A program made the translations under genes and the position numbers. Below, one piece after another: positions 1 to 12,000 of a stretch of 64,000 bases of DNA (position 1 is its first letter; each line of letters starts with the position of its first letter). This stretch comes from Drosophila persimilis (taxonomy: Eukaryota > Arthropoda > Insecta > Diptera > Drosophilidae): positions 27,590,001 through 27,654,000 of the forward strand of contig NW_020825288.1 of the NCBI RefSeq assembly GCF_003286085.1. The letters are read 5' to 3'. The notes below the pieces were generated by a model that saw only the letters and a list, made by a program, of their open reading frames with translations, did not search any database and was not told where the DNA came from.

Positions 1-3000
1 GGTAAAATTGCCGCGACGTGGATTGCAGGAAGCAAACAACTTTCAAAACTAAACTCGAATGACATGCACGGTCAACATTTGCCGCAGAGACGCAGAGATT
101 CGAGGCAACAAAACAAACAAAACGACGAAATGGTAATGCAGTTTGTGCAGACACGCGCCCAGGAGTGCACTACCAGACGCAAAATGCAAAAGCAAACGCA
201 AACGCAGACTGAGGCCAAACCGCACCGCAGATTTTATTGCCTTGAAATGTGTGTTTTAGGTGGCTGAGGTGAAAACTAGTTACCAGAGACTGCGTAAGCC
301 GGCATACAGTGAAGTGCTGTATCCATAAATAATAAATCTACAGGCGGAAGACAGACAAAAGTTGACTGGCCAGGCGGCAAGCTTTAATTGATTTGCCATT
401 GTTCCGCCTTAAACAAAAGCAAAAACCCCAATCTCAAAGAGTTCACAAATGTATGCGGCCCGAGTCTTTTGTTAAGTTTGAAACTGAAATGGATATCCGT
501 TTAGGTGCGCAATTTTATGCTCCACCAGGGGTTGTAATAACTTTAGAATTTGCATACAAACTCCCCACAAATCTGAGGCATCTCCGCATCTGGCATCTGC
601 GCCAATGTGTCTCCGTGTCTCAAAGAAATTGCGAGTGAGTCAACAAATAGTCATTGTCAACACTTTGACTTTGACTTTCTACCAACAGATAAACATTTTT
701 GCTTTCAAAATGCGCATTGTAACGTAAACTTCAGACCACGACTCATTTTTTTTATGCCTGGCTAATTGTACTCTGCAGTCAGAGTCGGATACCGGCAGAG
801 TTGAAGAAATGTCTCATATAATATGTATTTTTGTTGCTTTTGCTGAAAAGAAAGTCAAGGTCTTTGGGAACTGGCTGTACCAGCTTTTGAGACGTTTTGT
901 GGCCATTAAAAATTAGCAAATGGCTGGAGCAAGTCATTTAGAATTTTCATGATAAACAAAAACCCATGACCAGCCAATAGAGTAACGACAGCGACCAGTT
1001 TTTTGCTGCTGCTGGGCTCACACAATGGTGGTAAAAACTATTAATAAATTAATAACAGAATATCAAGAAAAGGCCACACAAAAAAGAAAGCTATCCAAGG
1101 AATGTAGGGGAGTGTTGGACACCCTATGATATGTTATTGAGGAATATGGGTCTAAAAGAGTCCATTCTACTCCCAATATTTATTTATGGCTTATTTCCCT
1201 TCTCTTTCTCATATGTTTCTCTATCAACCTGATAGAGTGTACCGATAATCCCCAGTTTTTCGAAATCAAGAATCCAAGCAACAATAGCCTGCTGTCGTTG
1301 ACTCAGTCGCTGGTTGCTGGCTGCGTGCCGTTCCTTCAAAAGTGGACTACCTTCAGCGGAGTGGTTTGGCATTCTTGTCGAACCGGGTGCTTGTGCCCGG
1401 CTCGTGGCTAAGTCGGGTCCCCAGACGCCGGCACATCGATTAGATTATGATTTGCAGCTACTCTCTAAGCAACCAGTTCTACTCTCCTATAAATGTCAAT
1501 GGGTTTCACAATTAACAACTTTTCATGAGGTGGCTAAAGTTCAGTTCTAAAAACAAACGACTTTGCTTGTTCTTTGCCATTGGCCTCCTAATTAAGACCA
1601 TGGCCCAAAATAGACGAGCCTCGTCGACCTTTTATACTTAATAAATTTCGATGCAAGCCAGATGGCGGCTCCAAGCTGATAATCAAATTAAAGGCTTATC
1701 AAAACGGTTTGCCAAACGGCTGCAACAATCGTCATAATTAAAGACGGACAAATGAGGAATGACTTGACTTTAGTTGGGGGCCAAGATTACTCGTGCATGA
1801 CAAATCGCACAAACGCACTGAATTTTATAGGCTCTGAAAGTTGTTGAATGAAGCTGACTGGAGATGAATGATGAAATCCAACCCATGAATGGGGGGTTCC
1901 AGTTCTCGATGTTCAAAATTAATGGCCAAACGGATCTAGAGATTACGTTTTATGACTCGAGAAGATTCCTTTAAGCAACAGGATTTACCAAAATTTAAGC
2001 AAGTAATTTATTTCAATGACTAATACCTTTATTGCCTTCTATTTTATTTGTTTTTGATTCAAATATTTTTGCATGAGCAGATTTGTTGAAGGTCATCTTG
2101 AAAACCGTTTTTATTTATTTCTTTTGAATCTTTCTGGGTCTTCAACCTGATCTTTTTACTGTCTTTAGGTTTCTTTTATTTATTTTTATTGCTCTTCACG
2201 ATTCACGATACGATATCTCGTTTTTGGGGTATTCTAAATGGTTTATCATTTTGTACAACCCCATGATTTGATGGCTTTGAAGTGGGAAACAGAAACCCAC
2301 ATCACTCTACAGTTTAATATTTATTAATAATATCATAAATAGCCATGCCGTTTTGTAAACACTTAGGAGTTAAATTCAATGTCTTTTACATACACAAATG
2401 AGTCGAAGCTGCCCAAAATTAGTGAATGCCTTGGAAAAATACCGAAGCACTGAGTCATGTTCCGCGTAATTCTCTACGCTAAGTAAATGCTAAATAGACA
2501 ATGTCGATTGCTGCCAATTGGTTCATAAAAAGTCAATTAGGTTTCTCTGGAACACAAATATATTTCGGTGACGTTTTCGGTTTACCTTGTGAAGGTCGAT
2601 TAGCGACTGTACGAGTTGTTCGTCACATGGGGCGCAAACTGAATCACAATTTCGCGAAATTTGTATGCAGTCGGCAAACGTTGTCAACTGCAGCCTTGAC
2701 TCAGGTCTCCCTCCACAAAAATCGCACTTTGCATGGTAAAAAACACAACTAATAACCATAGATTGTTGCATAAATCTGTGGCCCGTTTCCTGTGTGAAAA
2801 ACTTTCACAAGACACATTTTTGCCAAAGGCAAATAATTTATAATAATTATTATTATGAAGCCTGATGTCGTGTTACACATGCATCAATTTGATGAATTTC
2901 GTTGATTTAACTTTGAAAATCGTGGGAAGAGAGTCTCTTCGAGAGTCATGGTCATGGCCAAGACGGGGACGGACTTGCCATTTCAATCCAAACAGTATGA

Positions 3001-3774
3001 ATTATTGATTTTGTTTTGTATTTCCGTAATTGATATTCCATGAGGATAGTTGAACAAGAAATAAAGATCGAAAAATATCAAGAAAGTAAAAAGCAGTAAA
3101 CATCATATAAAATATCTAAGCTTAATATCTCTCAAAAGAATTCCTTGAAATATTTCCTATGTCACAGAATTCCCAGGCCAAACGCCTTTTTGAGTCATTC
3201 CGAATACCCCTATATATCGTGCGATTATTCAAAGAAATGCTGCTTAAGTCCAACTTAAATCTCTCAGAGAAGATTATGCAGCCAGTGGCCTGGCCTATGA
3301 CATCATGATGTCTTCGAAATGAAGTTGAGTTTTGGGGTTTTTTTTTTAATTTCTGTTTTCTTTTTGCTTGTTTATCAGCATCTGAGTATCGGTCCAACAG
3401 GCGCAGCGGCTTTTTTGAACGCATTTCATTAGCGGGTTTATGTATATATAAATATATATATGTATATATATGAGGCTGATATATGTCTGGTGTCTGGTAT
3501 ATGGTGTCTTGTCTGCATTCACAACCGGTGTGTGCTGCGGCTTGTCTTCGCACCGGCTCCGGACTTGTCTTTTGTTTGTTTTATATGGTGTATATATCTC
3601 TCTTTCCACCTCTACATCTTTGCATTAAATGCATTTTCGTATAGTATCTATATATGTATATATTACATTTGCTTTACTTTTACTTTCATATGCAACTGGT
3701 TGGCGAGTGTCTGCCACAAGTTGTTGGTGCTGCCGCTGCCTCTCAATGGGGAAGCGTGTTGCATGTGTGTTTGG

Positions 3775-3798
3775 GATCTCTCTCTCTCTCTCTCTCTG
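3775..3798. repeat. (TC)n microsatellite
   Basis: About 11 TC units in noncoding DNA upstream of sas. A CAG/CAA tract follows at about 3908-3932. Confidence 0.85.
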
Positions 3799-6663
3799 GT
3801 TTTTATCGAGGCGAGTCGCCAAGTCTCGGGGCTGCAATGAAAACGGTTTGTAAAGTGATTGTCAATCATTTTTGGTGGCATGTCGCTTAACCGCTTTGAC
3901 AATAAACAGCAGCAGCAGCAGCAGCAACAACAATGGCAGCTGCTACACATTTTTTCTTGGGTTTGGGCCAACGATCGTTGGCCATCTGATTTGTGCGAGT
4001 ATTTGCTCAATTAAGCCATTTTAAAGTGTATAAATTGCGAAAGATACGGGTGGAAATTTGTACCCAAACAGCTGTGTGGATGAGGCAATAATCCACGAAG
4101 GCAGGGTTATTGAAATTAAAAGAGTTTTGGAGATGTATTCAGAAATATCGAAGATCTGTAGATAGTTTAAATTCCAGGACAGAAATTAAATTATCCCTAA
4201 AGCGCACATTTTTATCGATTTTATTTATATGCTCTTCCCCTTCCTCTTGGAAATATCTGCCACAGAATGGCTTTAAAATTCCTTTTGCCATTTCTATATC
4301 TCTCATCTCAAAACCCAGTTAATAATTGCCTCCCAAACTACTTTCAAAAACATAAATCTTTGAGTCTTAAACACCTTTTATAATTCACTTATTTATGACC
4401 CACCTGCCTTTGATTTATTTGACTTTAATCATCCAATAATCAATAATAAAAGTTATACCCAAGACCCAAAAAAGAAAACGAAACCCCTAAATATTGACGC
4501 AACACTTAGCTGCAGAGCAAAGCAAATTGGTTAAATGCTTTAAATGAACAAATAAGGAAAACTAAACCAATTTAAAACGCGCACCGAAACTTTGTTTCGG
4601 CATCTTTTGAAACACAGTCGAAATTGGGATAGGCTCTGTGGGAGATTTCATTCGCTGCCATGGCCTTAATTTTGCCAACTCTCTTAGCTTTTATCATCAT
4701 GAAAATTTTCATGTGTAACGCGAATGAAGACATTACCCCGCATGGGGAAAACTTGGCCTCTGTTTTCATGTAACACATGCAATGGCATCCGAAAATCTTC
4801 ATTTTTAGCGTTTTTATATAATGTCGGAATGAATTTTTCAGTTTTGATTTGGCATTTTCGCTAATTTCGAATTTCTATGTAGATTATACTCTTAATTAAA
4901 GCCAATTATAATTATTGAACAACTTTCGCTGCCCCTCGAGTCTCGAGTCTCTCGATATCCAGTTGCATGCGAATAACTAAAAACAAATCACACAAGTATC
5001 AGGTTTTCCTTCATCGCCCCCCTTTCGAGTTCGAGTTGGAGTTGGAGGGGAAGTGGGTGCTTATGTCTGTGGCAAATTGGTGCAAGCCGCTAGCTTGTGG
5101 GGAGCTGCCAAAGGGGATGCTGCCCATGCCCCCCTTAAAATTGGTCACATTTTGCTGGATGCTGTAAGAGTCTTCAGTGCTGGAGGGGTCCTAACCCTTC
5201 ACTGGCACAAATCAGGTTTGTCTGTAAATCATACTGTCTTCGAGTCTCTTTCTAAGATTGTATCTTTGATTGCAGCATCACAGATAATTGTGGAATGGGT
5301 TTTTGGATAAAGTAAAGAAAAGATTTTGTAGATTTAATTGATCTCTTTTGGGTTGTATTGAGACTGAAGTTTATTCTTCTTTTCCTAAAGATTTGTAGAT
5401 GTTGGAGAATGCTTTGAATGCTCTCAAATATCTTTTTCTGGCCTAGCAAAGTATCTCAAACCTTAATCAAATCGTAAATGGATCTTCAATCTTCATTTGG
5501 TGTATCTTAGCCTTCGTAATAGCCCTTTTCTGTAGTTTCTTTTTTGCTGCAAACTTAAATATTGCTCCATTAACAATATGGCAGTGCATAAACTGAGGTT
5601 GCAATATTATTATTATCTTTTTTTTAGTGTTTATTTTGTATATTATTCTGTGGCATCCAGCAGCAGCTGCGATAAGGCCCGAACAGAAGGAAAAACAAAC
5701 AAAAGCACACAAAACCAGAGACAATGCAACAGTGGCGGCGGCACTGTTTGTGCAACACCGAAAAGCGCATTCATTTCTGAATCGGATTTTTTCGTTGCAC
5801 TTTAATATATGCAACCACCACAAGGGGAACCAGCAGTAACAAAGGCAACAAACAGACCCAACAGACACTCCACTGTTTGCACATTTGATATTCGTATCTT
5901 TTGACGTGAGTCGGATTTTGTGAGTTCTTTGAACACACATTTCTTTTGACGGATGGAATATGGATTCCATTCCATATGGAATATTGGTTAACCAATGTGA
6001 TTGGCCATTGATGTGTGCTGACGGTTTCTGGGCGCGTCGCATCGTCTCTTCGATGAGGCATTGGATTGATATTTGCATTGATGGCATTTGATGGCTGGCG
6101 GTTTGATCAGCGGAATTATTATTTTGGGAACAGCAGCTCTGCAGATGAAAAAAAACCTTGGGAATTCTCTGGGATTTCGTTATGTGGGTTCGTTCGATAG
6201 GAAGTGGTATTTCTTGTTGAATTTATCTTAAAGATTTGTATCTATGATTTGGGTTGGGTTCTGCACTGCCTTAAGCTTGTATATCCCAGATATCCCAGCC
6301 ATTTCAGAATATGATGTTCCTAAGTAGCCCTGAACCTTAAGTACTTTACTCCCTCTGCACTGATCCCAAATGACTTTTGTGATCTTTCAAGAGACCCCAA
6401 CCAAGCAACAAAGAAGCAGAAGAAACCGAAACTGTAGGCGTAATCGTACCAATGAATGCCAGACGTTGACTTGGGGTTTTTTCAATGGGATTGAGTCTTT
6501 TCCCCCTTTCCCCTCCCGCACAACAATTGGACAGTTCAAATAGTTCGCTGAGTTCACTTGTCAGCCGATTGACAATTGCTAGGCCTGGACTCCAAAAGAG
6601 TTGCCTTGCCAAAAAACCATAGTCAGAGTCTTGTATGCATCATGGTCGTCTGTCTTGAGCGAC

Positions 6664-7300
6664 TTCTAGAGAGAGAGAGAGGACGGTGGGTACACCCACA
6701 GATGGCAGATCACCAGACACACCTGACGAGAGTGGGTGAGACAGAGAGACAGAGAGAGAGAGAGCGTTCAACTATTATGTCAAGCAGAGCTTACGCTCTT
6801 TTACCTGTGGAGAGAGGTCTATACCTGTTGATGATCTCTCCCTCTCTCAAAGCCATACCTGTTAATCTACCTCTCTCATAGCCATACCTGTTGATCTCTC
6901 TCGTACAGATCTCTCTCTGGCACTCTCTCTCTCTCTCTTTGCTCAGCTGAGCTGAAACTCAACACGGCTATAACCAGTTACCTGTTTGGGCGGTTGGCCA
7001 TCCTTCTGCAGACATCTAAACGTGGTCTACACGACTGTGGTGGGATACCAAAATCACGCTACCATTCCATATCCATGCCAGCGGAGAGATCAGTTGGTGG
7101 ACGTGCTTCAGACGGAGCGGTTTGGCCCCGGTGCGAACGTGTATAAAATATATCTCTATCTATCGGTCTGTGTGTGCGCTTCAATCGCTCTCTCTCTCTG
7201 TTTCCCTGTGTGTCTCTCTCGCTCTCTCTCCCTGGGTCTATAAACGTGGCCAGATAACAGATAACCTTTTGCCGGTTTGGTGCTAATCTTCAGTTCAAGT
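6664..7300 (+). promoter_or_regulatory. Candidate GAGA/CAGGTA regulatory block with TATA and initiator-like sites
   Basis: The segment holds runs of GAGAGA at about 6670-6682 and 6740-6763, and CTCTCT runs at about 6895-6940 and 7186-7232. Between them are five TACCTG hexamers (reverse complement CAGGTA) at 6802, 6822, 6856, 6885 and 6979. A TATAAAAT lies at 7142 and a TATAAA at 7239. A perfect TCAGTT initiator-like site lies at 7290, but its spacing from either TATA box is not the usual 30 nt. GAGA sites bind GAF (Trl), and CAGGTA is the Zelda/TAGteam core and also a Snail/Zfh1-type site. That this is a promoter or enhancer of sas is inference from position, 1.8 kb upstream of its start codon. 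Confidence 0.35.
6817..6908. repeat. Imperfect tandem repeat, unit about 29-34 bp, each with TACCTGTT
   Basis: Three degenerate copies start near 6817, 6851 and 6880. Each has the pattern (C)ATACCTGTT(A/G)ATCT followed by CTCTCTC. The unit carries one CAGGTA site (minus strand) and one CT tract, so duplication has multiplied two binding-site types together. Confidence 0.75.
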
Positions 7301-8973
7301 GATATTTCGTTGGATATTTTCACCGATTTATGCTAATCTTTTGCGGCTTTCTTATTGAACAAACAAAAAACACAAGTGAAATGCTCAGGAGGGGAGGGGA
7401 GGAAAGGTGGAAACAGCAACATCGATGGACAGAAAAAACATTCCATTTAAAATACCGAAAACAAGTTTTCTCTCTTTCTCGCCATGCTATCTACCTCTCT
7501 TTCACTCAACGATCTTCCCCTCTCCTTCTCAACGATCTCTCCCTCTCTTTCTCTGTTTCTCTGTTTCTTTCCCCTCTTATTTGCCTTTGTTGTTTGCCTT
7601 TTTGCCATTTCTACATACAAGGAGTGAGAGTGAAATGTGAAATGTCAGTGCAAATAGCCGCACACACACAGACCAGACCCCCCCCTCCGACCCAAGCAAT
7701 AACCCCAATAACTTTTACAATGACATCATTTGTTTAAACAGCAACAACAAAACTATAACAAATAGCAATAGATATGGTAGCAGTGGTAGCTGTGTCTTAG
7801 AACCCGCCTTCTGTCTAATTGCCTTTGAGGCTTGAAACTTGGCCAAAAAGGCATTGGAGTGCATTCTGCGGCTTGCAGCCGTTTTCCCAGTTGCTGGCTG
7901 CTGCTGGAAAACCGGTTCAAATATTTTCGCTATTGCAATTTGGGTCTAAAGTTTTTTTTTGTTTTTGTTTAAAGCCAATTGCATGAGCATAGTTTCCTCG
8001 GCAATTTGCTGGCTTTTGTCTATCTTAGGGTTTCTTGGGTTATTTGCCTAGTTTTCTGTGGCCTTTTTGCACAGTTTTTGTTTTGTTTTTGGTTGAAGTT
8101 GGTGAGAAACAAATATTATGGCCACAAATTAAAGATATTTATGGGTTTGCCCTTGCCTTACCATTGTTTCGAGAGCTGTTAATCCATCTTAAAAATGCTA
8201 AATAGGGTTAGATATTCTCAGGTCATCCATCAACTACAGTTTTCGAGAGACTTGTGGTATATGCTTGAATGGAAATATATTCACAAAGAAAGGTTTCACC
8301 TTCTTCAACACACAAAAGACTTGGAACACAAACCTGCTTGAGGGATTGGATAGTTGTGAGGCGATACAGAAGATTTTTTAACTATCACTTTATTCAATGA
8401 TGACTAAACTTAAAATTCCCTTAAAAAATAAACCACAGCTTTGAATTCATAAAACTCAATTGCAAACTCAGTCTCTAAGCAAATATTTGCAATAATCATT
8501 AATTACTTTGTAATGGTTGACAAATGACTAAATGCACAGTTCCTTTGAAGTATAAGTCATAGTATTTGCTTAGCAAACAGTACAGGAAAACTGAAGTATC
8601 ATTAAAAAGAAATTTCGTAAAGTTCCCCCATTGGACAAGTGGAATATTTTTGCGACTTTCCAAGTAAGATTAAACCAAATGTGAGCGCCCAACAAATCAC
8701 CCATCAAATTGACTGACAAAATGTAGCACTTGACATCACACAAAAAGCATTATTTAACCCGACTTTCAAACGGAAATGACAGCATTTTGGGAAGTTACCA
8801 AACCAACAGAAACCGCTACAAAATAAATATCGTGTAACGCAAAAACCGCGAAAAAAAAACGAAAATATAAAACAAAAGCAAGCCCAAACAAAAAACCGCA
8901 ATGAGTGCCCTAAAGTTAATGATTGAGACCTTTAACCAACAAAAAGTTGATATATAATACTTATTGCAAATTT

Positions 8974-9054
8974 CATTTTTTATAGAAAATCATTATAAAT
9001 TAACAATAAAAATATAAACAAGTGCAAACGTGTGAGAAAAATAAAAGTTGAAAA
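8974..9054 (+). other. Probable 3' splice site and 5' UTR end of sas
   Basis: A pyrimidine-rich stretch ending in TATAG places an acceptor at 8984-8985. The 69 nt that follow up to the ATG at 9055 contain no upstream ATG and end in AAAA before the start codon, a good Drosophila initiation context. This fits a sas transcript with a distant 5' noncoding exon. The upstream exon and the transcription start are not identified. Confidence 0.4.
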
Positions 9055-12000
9055 ATGCAAACGTGTAGAAGAAGAAAAGCCGGAGGAGATACGGCCACGA
9101 TCTCGTGGCGACGACTGTGTTTGGCCAGTCTCTTGGGATTATTGCTGCTTGGCATTCAAATTGAGCATGCGGCGTCTGCGCCTGCAGGCGAGGAAGATGC
9201 AGCAACGACCATGCCACCACCACCACCTATGGATGCCACAACAACAGAATCTACAACAGTCTCCTCTACCGCAGCAGAAACAACAATTGGCGTAGAACAA
9301 AGCAGCATCGGCAGCACCAGCACCAGCACCAGCAGTACCACTGAGGAAGCGGATAGTTCAACGACTTCAAGCACTACAGAAACGTCCAACAAATTGAATG
9401 CGGCCGAAGCTGGTGAGTTATACGAAAGCCAAAAGCCATGAAAATTATAGATGCCGGCAAGACGCAACGATGGCGATGACGTTGTCTAGGCCCCCAGATC
9501 GTTTGCCAGACACTTTAATCTCACCTTACCTGGGCTCTGGGAGCTCACTCTCAGAGGCTCTCTGGGCCATAATCAAATTTCATTCTCTGAGCCACCAATT
9601 AACGGCCAGGCCTCCTCACATCGTGAGCCAGTGCGTGTCTTGGGTGTGCTGTTGCCGCCCTGCCCTGCCCTGCCACCAATTTAGTTTCGATCTGTAAGAC
9701 ATTTCTCCATAATTATTTCGGATTCGCTTAAATGGAGCGAACCAAAAGAAATGTTCGTGGCTTTTGGGATTAATCATTGGTAGAATATATTTGTATTTGT
9801 GGCCACAACAAGTTGTTTCCTGTTGAATTACTTAGTTAATTGTGCGGCATATCAAAGGGAAATTTTTGAACAAATCTGAACATCTTTTGACCGCAAGCTA
9901 AAAGGCAGAGACTTCCAGTTTGTTGAAGCCTGAAATGGGAAAGTATCATAATAATAATTTAAGTATTTCTTGAGAGAGAAAATGAACTTTTAATGTGAGT
10001 CTATAACCGAAGGCAACATTCCAGCACGTATTACATCTTCAGAAGTATAACTTTTCTCTGGTTAATCAATCATTCAAAGAAAATTTAAGATATTAGAAAA
10101 TATGAATAGGCAATGGAGGGAAAACATGCATAACTTTAGACCCAAGAAAAGTTAGCATATAAATATTTGTAACCTAAGAAACTGAACAAAACGAAGATTT
10201 AAATTAATTTATAAACTAAGAAAAATTATACAAAAATTGATTAGAGGGTAAAATTTATTTCCAATGAAGCATTCCCACACGTTTTGAGATAATCTTTTGA
10301 GACAAGAACTTTTCCAGATCAAAAGTGAAAGGCTCCATTCGTCTGAGTACTCATATATCTTCTAAACCAATCAAGTTTTTCTTATACAGAAAAGGAGGTT
10401 ACCAGTTTAATTGTTTCGGTTCTTTGGGGCCATCATGTTATAATTAGCTTGAGTGTAGTTTTTTGTCGGTTTAATGTCAGATGCACATCAAAAGCGTCAC
10501 GTTGAGAACGACATGGCTCATAAAAAAACTTCAATTTGTTGTACTTTTCCTTTGTGGTTTTAGGTTTTCTTACTTCTCATCTCGTTGGTCCATTGATGAC
10601 TCGATAAAATGGGGCCCAGGGTTGGCCCACACACAGATATCAGATCTGTTTCAGCTTAGAAAAGTGGAAACACTCGATGGGTTTTGGGCCCTTCACAAGT
10701 CGCCCTAAATGCCAAAGGAATAGTTAATAAGGTTTGGGACTAGACCTCCACAAATTACTCAATTTATATGCAAATTAGGGAATTGCAATGATTCATGATC
10801 TTAACCTACGTGCAGCCGAAAAATTCGTTTGTTTTAGCCTCAGGGATTTTTGGGAGTGGAATGTCTGTATCGCGGGGGCTAATTATAAAAAGATGTACCA
10901 CGAAAAGTTAACAAGAAAAATATATTCAGCAATTAGTCATTTGGTTTTTGGGTTGAAACACCCACAAACTATGCAAAAGACACACCACACCTGCTGATCA
11001 GCCTCGGGAATCCATTGATGTGTTCCCCCTTGCCGAAGAGAGTGGCTTCATTAATTAGTCAGAAAGTGGGCAGTCAACCATCAGATTAAGGTCTTACGTT
11101 ATGTAAATATATATCTAAAAATACGAGCATTTACGTATTTACGAATCAATTATTGGGCAAGACTTTGGACAGTTGCAAAACGGGTTTGTGCTTTAGTTGC
11201 AGCCACTGGAGACAAGTCTTTAAGTGGGGCTTTGAAGTGTCAATGGATCAACCAATTATATGTATAAATTGAAATATATATTCTATATATAAAAGCTGTC
11301 TGTCCAAATGATTCATCAACGAACAGCCCAAGCGGATATGCAATCCAGAAATCTCCATTTTTGGAGAGCCCACTTTGAACTTCAAATAGCTCCTGCCTAG
11401 AAGTTTAAGCTATAAATTTATTCATAAATAAAATCTATAAAATTGTATTGAATATTTTCCAATAAAATTGCTACTTGTTTGTTCGTGGATTTTCCCCCAG
11501 TTAGTGTAAACAAAAGCTATTAGCGATGCTTTTTTACTGTTTGACAGACAGCCAACTAGTTTGTGCAAAAAAAAAACCCAAAGCCGAAACCAGAGGCCAG
11601 TAAATTGTTTGCTAACTAAGGAAAATCGACGCAAACACGAGACCGACCGACCGATCGACTTTAATGAGTTGGAAAATTGCAGAGCATGGTGGCTGGCGTA
11701 CTTGAAAGTCGAGTACATAAATCATTTATGTTAATTTTCCACTGTGCGGTTATTCCCAATTGATCACTGAGTGCAAAAATTATGGCCTTCCATTGAAAAA
11801 TTCCTATTGAGCAATTTTCAATGCGTTGGCAATGCAAGTCAGGGCCCTGCACTCGATACGGTGTTGCCAAAAATATACACAAGCAAGGTCCCTCTCTTGC
11901 ACAATATACTTGTATATTTATATAAAAAACACGAGTCTGAACGACCTCAATTACCAGATTTACTTTCTTCAAGGGAAAATCTTTAGCTTGGCAGAAAAAA

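Larger units (their letters stand above)
1..8985. other. Noncoding region upstream of sas; no gene seen
   Basis: Six-frame reading gives only short open frames (up to about 206 codons) with no recognisable domain, poor codon use and many overlaps in other frames. AT-rich stretches alternate with CT/GA and CA/TG simple repeats. No tRNA, rRNA or transposon terminus was recognised. It is probably intergenic DNA and/or a 5' noncoding exon and intron of the downstream sas gene, since a good 3' splice site lies 69 nt before the sas start codon. The GA/CT block at about 6.66-7.3 kb is listed separately. Confidence 0.6.

Noticed and set aside
1360..1440. tRNA-like GC-rich patch with GTCGAACCGGG
   Set aside because: The B-box match is incomplete on either strand, and no acceptor stem or anticodon arm of the right spacing can be formed.
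5467..6087. 206-codon minus-strand open frame near 5.5-6.1 kb
   Set aside because: Low-complexity and Cys/Ile/Phe-rich without family resemblance. It overlaps several open frames on both strands and sits in AT-rich noncoding DNA.
7239..7295. TATAAA plus TCAGTT pair as a standard core promoter
   Set aside because: The spacing is about 53 nt rather than about 30, and no DPE lies at the expected distance. Kept only as part of the wider candidate regulatory block.
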